Assembly (NCBI GenBank): GCA_964344765.1
Contig: CAYFOM010000012.1
Span: forward strand, 1 to 64,000
Length of the DNA: 64,000 nucleotides
Reading direction: 5' to 3'
From: JACNIZ01 sp964344765
Lineage (GTDB): Bacteria > Planctomycetota > UBA1135
Positions 19,395 to 28,316 of this stretch are shown piece by piece. The position numbers and the translations under genes are program-made. Positions within the stretch are counted from its first letter, which is position 1. Each line of letters opens with the position of its first letter. The notes under the pieces were generated by a model. It did not search any database and had not been told where the DNA came from. It saw nothing but the letters and a program-made list of their open reading frames with translations.

Positions 19395-20546
19395 ATGAAT
19401 TCCAACCGCGTCCTAGTCGCCCTAAGTGGCGGCGTTGACTCCAGCGTAGCCGCAATGCTGCTGAAAAAGCAGGGTTACGAGGTGATCGGGGTGTTTTTGC
19501 GCAATGGCGTCGAAGCGCCGGCTCAGGCTTGCGCCATGCCGCCCACTGGCGGTGGTGACACCCGTACCATGCAGCCGACGAAAATGAAGCAGGGCTGCTG
19601 CTCGGCCGAAGACGCGCGCGACGCGGCGCTGGTTGCCGACCGCCTCGGCATTCCCTTCCATGCTCTCGACATGGAAGCCGAATTCGGCAGCATCCAGCGC
19701 TACTTCCGCAGCGAATACGAGCGCGCGCGCACTCCTAACCCGTGCGCGATGTGCAATCGCGACATCAAATTCGGCGCGCTGGTGCAGTTCGCCGACGCGA
19801 TGGAGGCTCAATTCCTCGCCACCGGACATTACGCCCGCATCCACCACCATGCCGACGGCCCGCGCCTGCTGCGCGGCTTGGATGCGCACAAGGATCAGTC
19901 CTACGTGCTGTTCCCGGTCGCCGAGTCCATCTTGGCCCGCACCTTGCTTCCCATCGGCGAGCTGCAAAAAGCAGAAACCCGTGCCCTGGCCGAAGAAGCC
20001 GGCCTGCCGGTGTTTGGCAAACCCGATAGCCAAGAAATCTGCTTCGTTCCCAACAACGATTACCGCCAAGTGCTGCAGCAAAGCGGCGGCTTGGGTAAAC
20101 CAGGGCGTATGGTCGACCTCAACGGCAATGTGCTCGCCGAACACAGCGGCCACATGGGCTTCACCCGGGGGCAGCGACGTGGATTGGGCTTCGCCAGTAC
20201 TCAGCCCATGTACGTGATCGACATCGACGCCCAAAGCGGCGACGTCATCGTCGGGCCGCGCGAAGCCACCGGTTCCAGCCGCGCCGAGGTGGAGGATTTC
20301 CATACCATCGGCATGACCTTGCAGGCCGGCACGGTATTGGACGACGTCGAGGTGCAATACCGCAGCTCGGCCGGAGGCGTGCTGGGCTGCGCCAAGGTGA
20401 ACGAAAACGGCAAGGTTCAAGTGGAATTCGCCGATCCCGCCGAAAGCGTCACGCCCGGCCAGGGATTGGCGCTTTACCAAGGCGATCGTTTGATAGGTGG
20501 AGGCTGGATTTCATGGGCGCAAAGCGCGGCGATGGAAGCGGTTTAA
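19395..20546 (+). CDS. mnmA: tRNA-specific 2-thiouridylase MnmA
   Basis: Adds sulfur to U34 at the wobble position of Lys, Glu and Gln tRNAs, using ATP and a relay sulfur donor. The 383 residues show the PP-loop SGGVDSS near the N-terminus, then TPNPCAMCNRDIKFG with the first catalytic cysteine, ATGHYARI, DQSYVLF, and PDSQEICFV with the second catalytic cysteine, followed by the C-terminal beta-barrel. There is a modest insert after FLRNG carrying extra Cys, Met and Thr residues (about 37-65). It works in the same wobble pathway as the MnmD-like protein encoded at 26.6 kb. Confidence 0.95.
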   Translation: MNSNRVLVALSGGVDSSVAAMLLKKQGYEVIGVFLRNGVEAPAQACAMPPTGGGDTRTMQPTKMKQGCCSAEDARDAALVADRLGIPFHALDMEAEFGSIQRYFRSEYERARTPNPCAMCNRDIKFGALVQFADAMEAQFLATGHYARIHHHADGPRLLRGLDAHKDQSYVLFPVAESILARTLLPIGELQKAETRALAEEAGLPVFGKPDSQEICFVPNNDYRQVLQQSGGLGKPGRMVDLNGNVLAEHSGHMGFTRGQRRGLGFASTQPMYVIDIDAQSGDVIVGPREATGSSRAEVEDFHTIGMTLQAGTVLDDVEVQYRSSAGGVLGCAKVNENGKVQVEFADPAESVTPGQGLALYQGDRLIGGGWISWAQSAAMEAV

Positions 20547-20617
20547 AACTTCTCACCCATGCGCCTGCCCAGCTTGAACTGGTGTAACCGACGGCCGGGA
20601 ATAGCTATGCTAACGGT

Positions 20618-21649
20618 ATGGCTGAGCTTCATTTCTGCAACGTTTGCGACGCATCTGTCCCTCTAGCCGATATCGAATCGGGTTCTGCCGTACGCGCAGG
20701 AGACCGTTGCATCTGCCCGGGCTGCCGCGACTTGCTAGACACGCAAAGCACCGCCAGTGGGCCGATGGGCTTGGTCGGCACGGTACTAGCCGTTTTGGCG
20801 CTCTTCGCATCGGTATGGGTTTGGTGGGATCGCGGCGAAAAGCACGACAACTTCCGCACCGAAGTTCAGGCTGCCTTCACCACCCAGAAGACCGGTTATG
20901 ACAACAAGCTCGATAACAAGCTGGGTGAAATTCGCGAATTGATCGACCAAGAGTCAGGCTTGACGGCGACGCAGCTTTCGACAATTAGCGATCGTTTGGC
21001 CGTGCTCAGCCAAGATGCCGAAAAGCAATTCGAGGAACTGCGCACCCAAACCGAGCAATTTGCCCAGTTCGCAATGGAAATGGAAAGCCAGGGCAAGCGC
21101 CTAGGGCAAGCCGAAGCCAGCGTTCAAGTGCTGGGGGAACGCCAGCGGGAGCAGCGCGGCGCGCAGGAAACTTTGCGCGACCAAATCGATTTGCTCGGCG
21201 TGCAGCTCCGGGAAATGGCCGAACGCGGGCCGGCAAGCTCGGGAGCCGCAGAAGAGGCCTTTGCTCCAAAAATCACCGGTTTGCTGCGTCAATTGCAGTC
21301 GGATGACCAGGACCAGCGTTTGGACGCGCTCGAAAAGCTGTCGGGCCAAAACGATGATCGCTTGATCCCGCACCTGATCCCGCTGCTGACTGACCCTTAC
21401 GAGTTCAACCGCTTCTACGCCGCCAAGACCATGGGAGACTGGCGGGCCAAGTCTTCCGTTCCGCATTTGATCGAAAGCTTGCTCGACGAAAGCTCATTCG
21501 TTCGCCAGGCTGCGGCGACCTCCCTACGCCAGATCACCAGCCAAAACTTCGGCTACGACTATCAGGCCGAAGAAGCGTCACGCCAGAAAGCCTACGAGTC
21601 GTGGAAAACCTGGTGGAGCACCAACGGCAAGAGCTTCCTCGATTCCTAG
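20618..21649 (+). CDS. Zinc-ribbon, single-TM, coiled-coil protein with C-terminal HEAT repeats
   Basis: Four parts can be read in the 343 residues. First, a short zinc ribbon, C7-x2-C10 and C33-x2-C36 (with an extra C31). Second, a transmembrane helix at about 47-69 (GLVGTVLAVLALFASVWVWW). Third, a long charged coiled coil (about 75-205) rich in Gln/Glu. Fourth, HEAT-like repeats (about 220-320) with PHLIPLLTDP and VPHLIESLLDESSFVRQAAATSLRQIT. The order suggests a cytoplasmic zinc ribbon with coiled coil and HEAT domain outside, or the reverse. No enzyme motif is seen. It stands alone between mnmA and mdh. I do not recognise a named family; a scaffolding role is a guess. Confidence 0.6.
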   Translation: MAELHFCNVCDASVPLADIESGSAVRAGDRCICPGCRDLLDTQSTASGPMGLVGTVLAVLALFASVWVWWDRGEKHDNFRTEVQAAFTTQKTGYDNKLDNKLGEIRELIDQESGLTATQLSTISDRLAVLSQDAEKQFEELRTQTEQFAQFAMEMESQGKRLGQAEASVQVLGERQREQRGAQETLRDQIDLLGVQLREMAERGPASSGAAEEAFAPKITGLLRQLQSDDQDQRLDALEKLSGQNDDRLIPHLIPLLTDPYEFNRFYAAKTMGDWRAKSSVPHLIESLLDESSFVRQAAATSLRQITSQNFGYDYQAEEASRQKAYESWKTWWSTNGKSFLDS

Positions 21650-21730
21650 AAGGAAGTTGCTCGGCGAGGGGGTGAGAGGGGTAAAATCCCGCCCGGAACT
21701 CCAAGTTCACCCCCCAAATCCCTTAAAAAC

Positions 21731-22669
21731 ATGACTCGCGTCACAGTAGTAGGTGCTGGCTTTGTCGGCATGACTTGTGCCCAGCGCTTGGCTGAGCAGG
21801 AATTGGCTGAAGAGATCGTTCTGATCGACGTTATTGAAGGCCGTCCCCAGGGCATCGCCCTCGACATTAACCAGGCTGCCGCTGTGCTCGGCTATCAGGC
21901 CAAGGTGGTGGGAACCAACGATCCGAAGGACACCTACGGATCCGATTTGTTCATCATGACCGCCGGCTTGCCGCGCAAGCCCGGAATGGATCGCAGCGAT
22001 TTGGTCGAAGTCAACGGCAAGATCATTAATGCCGTCGCCGACTACGTCAAAGAAGGCTCGCCGGATTCCAAGGTCATTGTTGTGTCCAACCCGCTGGACA
22101 CCATGGTTTACTTGATGGCCGAACGCTTGGGTTTCGATAAGAAGCGCGTCGTCGGTATGGCTGGTGTGCTGGATTCGGCACGCATGGCTTTCTTCATCTC
22201 CGACGCCCTCGGTGGCGGCGTTGCCGACGCCCGCTGCATGGTGCTCGGCGGTCACGGCGACTCGATGGTGCCGATGCCGCAGTTTTCGACCATGGACGGC
22301 GTTTCGGTCACTGCTTTGCTGCCCGACGATCAAGTCGACGCCATCAACCACCGCACTCAGCATGGTGGCGCCGAAATCGTCAACCTTCTGAAAACCGGTT
22401 CGGCTTACTACGCGCCGTCGGCTGCTGCCGTCGCCATGGCCAAGTCCATTCTGCGCGACGAAGGCCGCCTGCTGCCGTCGGCCGCTTCGCTGGACGGTCA
22501 GTATGGCCTGACTGGCATCTACATGGGCGTTCCCTGCGTACTCGGCGCAAACGGTGTCGAACGCATTGTCGAGCTCGAGCTAGACGACGCCGGCATGGCC
22601 AAGCTCAATGCCTCGGCCGACGCCATCCGCAAGGACATCGATACCTTGCGTGAAAAGGGCCTACTGTAG
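21731..22669 (+). CDS. mdh: Malate dehydrogenase (NAD-dependent)
   Basis: Interconverts malate and oxaloacetate in the TCA cycle. The 312-residue protein belongs to the LDH-like MDH group: Rossmann motif VVGAGFVGMTCA at the N-terminus, NAD-selecting acidic LIDVIEG, the substrate-specificity loop TAGLPRKPGMDRSDL (Arg after LP marks MDH rather than LDH), VVSNPLDTM, and the catalytic histidine in LGGHGDSMVP. It is followed by pyk and, beyond rpmH, by sucCD, a cluster of central-metabolism genes. A TAAAAT box at 21682-21687 with a GC-rich discriminator may be its -10 element. Confidence 0.95.
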   Translation: MTRVTVVGAGFVGMTCAQRLAEQELAEEIVLIDVIEGRPQGIALDINQAAAVLGYQAKVVGTNDPKDTYGSDLFIMTAGLPRKPGMDRSDLVEVNGKIINAVADYVKEGSPDSKVIVVSNPLDTMVYLMAERLGFDKKRVVGMAGVLDSARMAFFISDALGGGVADARCMVLGGHGDSMVPMPQFSTMDGVSVTALLPDDQVDAINHRTQHGGAEIVNLLKTGSAYYAPSAAAVAMAKSILRDEGRLLPSAASLDGQYGLTGIYMGVPCVLGANGVERIVELELDDAGMAKLNASADAIRKDIDTLREKGLL

Positions 22670-22714
22670 GCCAATTGGTGATTTAGCCGAAAAAAGGGCA
22701 GAACGCCACCTCCA

Positions 22715-24181
22715 ATGCTCGAAAAGAAGCTAGCCAGAACCAAGATCATTGCAACGCTCGGGCCATCCAGTGCCCGACCGGAGCGGATCCGGCGCATGAT
22801 TAAAGCAGGCGTCGATGCGTTTCGATTGAACATGAGCCACGGCGACAACAAGTCGCGGGAGCAATGGATTCGATGGATTCGCGAAATCCGCGAGGAAATG
22901 CGGCGCCCGATTTCGATCTTGATCGACCTCCGTGGACCGCGCATTCGTCTCGGTGACCTCAAAAAACCGCGCACCCTACGCCTTGGCGAAAAGGTATGGG
23001 TGCGGGCAGGCAAAAAAGAAGGCAGCAATGGCGAGCTGCCGATTGATTACCGCGGATTGATCAAAGACGTGCAGGTCGGCGATCGCATCCGCATTCGCGA
23101 CGGCCGCGCCGAGCTGCGCATCCGTGAAATTCACGGCAACAAACTGCTGTGCAAGGTACGGCGGGGGACCAGCTTGGTGTCCCACCAGGGAGTCAACCTG
23201 CCCGATTCCGAGGTTTCGGCGCCGGCGCTGTCTTCCAAGGACCGAGCCGACATCAAATGGGCGGTCGAGCAGGAAGTCGATTGGATTGCGCTGAGTTTTG
23301 TGCGCACCGCCAAGGACGTCGCCACCTTGCAGCGCGCGCTGCACAAATTAGGCTCGGATATTCCGATCATTGCCAAGGTCGAGCACCCGCAGGCCATCGA
23401 CAATCTCGAGGAGATCATCCGCGAGACCGATGCGATCATGGTGGCGCGCGGCGATTTGGCGGTGGAGGTCGGCCACGCCAAGGTGCCGCTGCTGCAGCGC
23501 GACATCATCCGCAAATGCTTGGGCGCCGCCACTCCGGTGATCGTCGCCACCCAAATGCTGGAATCGATGATCGACGCCGAGCAGCCGACGCGTGCCGAGG
23601 TGTCCGACGTTGCCAACGCGGTGCTGCAGTCGGCCGACGCGGTGATGCTGTCCGGCGAGACGGCGATGGGCAATTATCCGGTCCAGGCCTGCCAAGTCAT
23701 GCACGACATCCTCGATGCCACCGAGGAGGAGATGTTCGGCACCCATTGGCGCCAATTCCCGGAAATTGAGCGCATTGGCGACCGCAAGGGCTCCGTCGGC
23801 ATGGCGATTGCCCACTCGGCGATCATGGCGGCCCATCTTTCCGACGCCAAATTGGTTCTGGTCTTTACTGAGAGCGGTCGAACCAGTAGACTTGTCGCCT
23901 CATTTCGCGCCGACCTGCCGTTTATCGGTATTACGTCGCGAGAGAACGCGTTCAACCGCATGTCCTTGATTTGGGGGGTGCTGCCGGCGCTGATTCCGCA
24001 AGCGGGATCGGTCGGTAAACTGCACCGGATGGCGACTGCCACCCTAATAAAGGCCAAGTGGATACGTGAAAAAGAGCTTTTGGTGGCCTTAACCGGCACT
24101 TTCTCAGTCGCCGGCGGCACCAACAGCATTAGCATCGTAAATCCGGAAGAACTGCGTCAGCTAACTGCACACAGTTCCTAA
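22715..24181 (+). CDS. pyk: Pyruvate kinase
   Basis: Transfers phosphate from phosphoenolpyruvate to ADP, the last step of glycolysis. The 488-residue protein carries RTKIIATLGPSS at the start, RLNMSHGD, DLRGPRIRLG, the catalytic IIAKVEHPQAIDNLEEII with Lys and Glu, MVARGDLAVEVG, and the MLSGETAMGNYP segment. The C-terminal allosteric domain is complete (VFTESGRTSRLVASFRAD). Substitution of Lys by Arg within GPRIR (usually GPKIR or GPEIR) is common in the family. It lies 45 bases after mdh. The adjacent rpmH begins 12 bases after its stop. Confidence 0.95.
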   Translation: MLEKKLARTKIIATLGPSSARPERIRRMIKAGVDAFRLNMSHGDNKSREQWIRWIREIREEMRRPISILIDLRGPRIRLGDLKKPRTLRLGEKVWVRAGKKEGSNGELPIDYRGLIKDVQVGDRIRIRDGRAELRIREIHGNKLLCKVRRGTSLVSHQGVNLPDSEVSAPALSSKDRADIKWAVEQEVDWIALSFVRTAKDVATLQRALHKLGSDIPIIAKVEHPQAIDNLEEIIRETDAIMVARGDLAVEVGHAKVPLLQRDIIRKCLGAATPVIVATQMLESMIDAEQPTRAEVSDVANAVLQSADAVMLSGETAMGNYPVQACQVMHDILDATEEEMFGTHWRQFPEIERIGDRKGSVGMAIAHSAIMAAHLSDAKLVLVFTESGRTSRLVASFRADLPFIGITSRENAFNRMSLIWGVLPALIPQAGSVGKLHRMATATLIKAKWIREKELLVALTGTFSVAGGTNSISIVNPEELRQLTAHSS

Positions 24182-24193
24182 CCACTGAAAGTC

Positions 24194-24334
24194 GTGAAGG
24201 GCCGTAAAACCAAAATCCGCAAGTCGAACCGTAAGCGTCGCGCCTACGGTTTCCGCAGCCGTTCGAAGACCCACGGCGGCCGCGCCGTCATCAAGCGTAA
24301 GCGCCGTAAGCGCGGTAAGTTCGTCGCGCCGTAA
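24194..24334 (+). CDS. rpmH: 50S ribosomal protein L34, displaced from the dnaA-rnpA region
   Basis: A 46-codon open frame beginning with GTG and ending with TAA encodes a very basic peptide. Its core, RKSNRKRRAYGFRSRSKTHGG, followed by RAVIKRKRRKRG, matches L34: the AYGFRSR segment corresponds to HGFRARM of other bacteria and GGRAVIKRKR to GRKVLARRR. L34 sits in the large subunit beside 23S rRNA. In most bacteria rpmH is next to rnpA and dnaA; here it lies between pyk and sucC, 12 bases after the pyk stop. The start could also be a CTG three codons upstream. A strong terminator follows at 24368. Confidence 0.85.
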   Translation: MKGRKTKIRKSNRKRRAYGFRSRSKTHGGRAVIKRKRRKRGKFVAP

Positions 24335-24367
24335 CCCACTGGTCGGCCCACCGCCTTGAGGCACTCT

Positions 24368-24410
24368 GGACCCGGCTCCCTGACCAGGGGGGACGGGCCC
24401 TACTTTTTTC
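24368..24410 (+). terminator. Intrinsic terminator after rpmH
   Basis: A GC-rich hairpin of about 14 pairs, with a few mismatches or wobbles (left arm GGACCCGGCTCCCT, right arm ending GACGGGCCC), is followed by a run of six T (24404-24409). It closes the mdh-pyk-rpmH side before sucC. The 24335-24491 gap holds nothing else recognisable. Confidence 0.7.
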
Positions 24411-24491
24411 TCCGGCCAACCAGCGCTGCAGGTGCGGCCGGACCGCAGGCATGCCGTCCTGCACCAATCCCCCCGTTTTCTCAGCAGAGAA

Positions 24492-25673
<1,182 letters not shown>

Positions 25674-25695
25674 CCCTTAGAACACGAGCAAGAAA

Positions 25696-26586
25696 ATGGC
25701 CATTTTCATTGACCACGACACCAAGGTGATCTGCCAGGGCTTCACCGGCTCCACCGGCACCTTCCACTGCGAGCAAGCTTTGGCTTACGGCACCCAGATG
25801 GTGGGTGGCGTCACGCCGGGCAAAGGCGGGCAAGAGCACTTGGGTCTGCCGGTGTTCAACACCGTTGCCGATGCCGTTAAAGAGACCGGAGCGCAGGCTT
25901 CGGTGATTTACGTGCCGGCACCGTTTGCTGCCGACTCCATTCTGGAAGCGGTGGAAGCCGAGCTGGATATGGTGGTGTGCATCACCGAAGGCATTCCGGC
26001 GCTCGACATGGCGCGCGTCAAGCAGGCGATGGCGGGTTCCAAAACGCGCTTGATCGGTCCGAACTGCCCCGGTGTCATTACTCCGGGCGACGGCAAAGGC
26101 TGCAAGATCGGCATTATGCCGGCTTACATTCACGACCCGGGTTCGGTTGGCATCGTCAGCCGCTCCGGCACCTTGACTTACGAGGCGGTTTGGCAGGTCA
26201 CCAACGAAGGTTTGGGCCAGTCGACTTGCGTCGGCATTGGTGGCGACCCGATTCCGGGCACCAACTTCATTGACGTGCTGAAGGCATTCCAGGACGACGA
26301 CCAGACCGATTCGATCATCATGATCGGTGAGATTGGTGGTACCGCCGAGGAAGAAGCCGCCGAATTCATTCAGTCGTACGTGAAGAAGCCGGTGGTCAGC
26401 TTTATTGCTGGTCGTACCGCCCCTCCCGGAAAGCGCATGGGTCACGCCGGTGCAATCATCTCCGGTGGCAGCGGCACCGCCGACTCTAAGATCGACGCCC
26501 TCGAGAAGGCCGGTGCGCGCATCGCGCCGACGCCGTCCGACTTGGGCACGACGCTGACCGCCTTCCGCAAGGACTTGGGCATGTAA
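25696..26586 (+). CDS. sucD: Succinyl-CoA synthetase alpha subunit
   Basis: The CoA-binding and phosphorylated subunit. The 296-residue protein begins with the CoA domain (VICQGFTGSTGTFH), continues with GGVTPGKGGQEHLGLPVF, GPNCPGVITPG and GEIGGTAEEEAAEFI, and contains the active-site histidine in GHAGAIISGGSGTADSK that is phosphorylated during turnover. It pairs with sucC directly upstream, and the two subunits form the enzyme. A 10-bp perfect hairpin follows its stop (26593-26620). Confidence 0.96.
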   Translation: MAIFIDHDTKVICQGFTGSTGTFHCEQALAYGTQMVGGVTPGKGGQEHLGLPVFNTVADAVKETGAQASVIYVPAPFAADSILEAVEAELDMVVCITEGIPALDMARVKQAMAGSKTRLIGPNCPGVITPGDGKGCKIGIMPAYIHDPGSVGIVSRSGTLTYEAVWQVTNEGLGQSTCVGIGGDPIPGTNFIDVLKAFQDDDQTDSIIMIGEIGGTAEEEAAEFIQSYVKKPVVSFIAGRTAPPGKRMGHAGAIISGGSGTADSKIDALEKAGARIAPTPSDLGTTLTAFRKDLGM

Positions 26587-26592
26587 TCCAAG

Positions 26593-26620
26593 GCCGACGT
26601 CCGCTGCCATGGACGTCGGC
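26593..26620 (+). terminator. Perfect 10-bp hairpin after sucD
   Basis: GCCGACGTCC and GGACGTCGGC pair perfectly around an 8-base loop, 6 bases after the sucD stop. There is no U-run. The first possible ATG of the following gene (26609) lies inside this structure, which favours the later ATG at 26633. It may end or stabilise the sucCD message. Confidence 0.5.
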
Positions 26621-26632
26621 GCAAGCTCCGTC

Positions 26633-27325
26633 ATGGAACTGAGCTTTCAACATCCGCGCAGTGGAGAGTGGGCACATGATTGCCGCGATCCGCTGCGCGA
26701 AGCTCGTTGTAGCTTCTTCGAGCCGGCCATGGACGTCGCCGCACCGCAGACGGATCAGCCACTGCGCATCCTCGAGGTCGGTTTCGGCCGTGGGCTCAAT
26801 ACCGCGATGGCTATGCGGCTTTTAGCGCAGGCCGGTCACCGTGGACCCATCCAGGCGTGGGGGTGTGAGCCGAACCCACATTTTCTGACGCCGTGGCCAA
26901 CCGTGCCGGATGAGCTGGCTGGATATGCCCCATGGTGGGGCTACCCCGCTGGCGGTGAGGGCGAATCGCCACCCGAAGGGGTGGATTCAGGTCCCCACAT
27001 CCAAGCGGCGGTCGGCAACGCCCAAGTCCACGTCCACCTGCAAACCGCCGCCGAACTGCTAAACCAGCTGCCTGCGGACTCTATCGACTGGATCTTCCTC
27101 GACTTGTTTTCCCCAGCCAAACACGAGGAAGACTGGCAAGCCGAACTATGGCCCGGCCTCGCCAAGGTTGCCGCGCCGTCGGCAGTTTTGACCTCGTACA
27201 CCTGCGCAAGGCGAGTTAGGGATGGGCTGCAAGGCGTCGGCTGGCAATGTGAGGTGCTGCGTCGGCCCAGCTACCGCGATACCTTGCGCGCTCGTTTCCT
27301 CGCCTCCGGCGACGGAAGCGCTTAG
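26633..27325 (+). CDS. MnmC N-domain/MnmD-like tRNA methyltransferase
   Basis: A SAM-dependent methyltransferase of the family that completes 5-methylaminomethyl-2-thiouridine at wobble U34. Visible are the SAM motif LEVGFGRGLNTAMAM (FGxGxN is diagnostic of this family), the acidic IFLDLFSPAKHEEDW (family consensus DxFSPxKNPExW), and TSYTCARRVRDGLQGVGW, the equivalent of the TYTAAGxVRRGLxxAGF block. The fused FAD oxidase domain of MnmC is absent. An ATG at 26609 gives eight more residues but lies inside a hairpin, so 26633 is preferred. About 230 residues. It acts in the same pathway as mnmA at 19.4 kb. The exact tRNA substrate is inferred. Confidence 0.75.
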   Translation: MELSFQHPRSGEWAHDCRDPLREARCSFFEPAMDVAAPQTDQPLRILEVGFGRGLNTAMAMRLLAQAGHRGPIQAWGCEPNPHFLTPWPTVPDELAGYAPWWGYPAGGEGESPPEGVDSGPHIQAAVGNAQVHVHLQTAAELLNQLPADSIDWIFLDLFSPAKHEEDWQAELWPGLAKVAAPSAVLTSYTCARRVRDGLQGVGWQCEVLRRPSYRDTLRARFLASGDGSA

Positions 27326-27340
27326 AATGCCACCCTGTTC

Positions 27341-27613
27341 ATGCCCACCCTCTGCAACATGACTGCCCGCGGCTTCCGCTACCCACTTCTTGCTCTGCTC
27401 CTCGTCCTGCCCGGCTGTGGCATGCCCGCCGGCACCGAATGGATGTGGATCGGCTTGATTGCTTTGCTGATGTTCGGTGGCGCCAAGCTGCCCGGCATGA
27501 TGCGCGGCCTCGGCTCCGGCATCCACGAGTTCAAAAAGGGCTTGAAGGAAGGCGAAGACGACGACGAAAAGCCGAAGGAATTGGACGACGATTCCAAGAA
27601 GAAGGACGACTAA
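27341..27613 (+). CDS. tatA: TatA/TatE-family translocase subunit with unusual N-terminus
   Basis: The core (residues 28-72) is typical TatA: a hydrophobic helix WMWIGLIALLMFGGAKLPG, an amphipathic helix MMRGLGSGIHEFKKGLKEG, then a highly charged Asp/Lys tail. TatA forms the pore for folded, twin-arginine-signalled proteins such as the DUF1552 protein at 125. Upstream of the core, in frame, is a further segment (MTARGFRYPLLALLLVLPGC) resembling a lipoprotein signal, which standard TatA lacks. A start at 27422 (MPAGTEWMW) would give a normal 63-residue TatA, so the real start is uncertain. A TAGAAT box at 27323-27328 would suit a transcript covering the longer form. Confidence 0.75.
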   Translation: MPTLCNMTARGFRYPLLALLLVLPGCGMPAGTEWMWIGLIALLMFGGAKLPGMMRGLGSGIHEFKKGLKEGEDDDEKPKELDDDSKKKDD

Positions 27614-27626
27614 CGCGGAATTCGCG

Positions 27627-28316
27627 ATGACATCCGCCTCCGCCCGCCACTGGCTAGGTGCGTTGATGGCGGGAGGACAGTCCCGGCGAATGGGACAAGA
27701 CAAGCTGCGCATGCCGTTAGCCGACGGCCGCCGCTTGATCGACGCCGCCGCAGACGCTTTGCGTGCCCACTGCGATCATCTCGCCTGCGTCGGCCCGAAC
27801 CCCGAAGGCCTGCCGCCGCTGCCCGGCTTCGTTGCGTTGCAGGACTACCACGACGGCGACGTACCGCTGCAATCCGGCCCGATGGCGGGCTTGGTGGCGG
27901 CGTTGGTTTATGCCCGCGAGGTCGATGCAAAATGGGTCCTGGCGATGGCGGGCGACCTGCCGCGGGTTGATGCCGCCCAATTGAGCGGGCTGGTGGCGCA
28001 GGCGATGACGCAAATTGCTGCGGAAGAGCCTTCGCAGGGCGCTGGGGCGCTGCAGCCTTTGTCGCCCAAAGCGGTGGTGCCGGTGTCTGAGAACGGGCCT
28101 GAGCCGCTCCTGGCCGCCTATCCGGCCACCTTCATGGAACCGGCTTTGGCCTACCTCAAGCAAGGCCGTCGATCGTTGCGAGGTTTTTTGACTCAGCAAC
28201 CGTGGATCGCCCTTTCGAGCACCGGCTTAGATACAATTCCAGACTGCACAAACCTGAATCGGCCCGAAGACTGGGAACGTCTCCCAGGCCCCGCCGACCA
28301 GGACTCCGAGACGTGA
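27627..28316 (+). CDS. mobA: Molybdenum cofactor guanylyltransferase MobA-like
   Basis: Nucleotidyltransferase that attaches GMP to molybdopterin. The 229-residue protein has the glycine-rich AGGQSRRMGQDKL loop at its start, LQSGPMAGLVAAL and the metal-binding AGDLPRVD, all expected for MobA and related NTP transferases. No other molybdenum cofactor gene is adjacent, so a relative with another nucleotide substrate cannot be excluded. It starts 13 bases after tatA; its TGA overlaps the GTG start of the next gene (GTGA). Confidence 0.82.
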   Translation: MTSASARHWLGALMAGGQSRRMGQDKLRMPLADGRRLIDAAADALRAHCDHLACVGPNPEGLPPLPGFVALQDYHDGDVPLQSGPMAGLVAALVYAREVDAKWVLAMAGDLPRVDAAQLSGLVAQAMTQIAAEEPSQGAGALQPLSPKAVVPVSENGPEPLLAAYPATFMEPALAYLKQGRRSLRGFLTQQPWIALSSTGLDTIPDCTNLNRPEDWERLPGPADQDSET

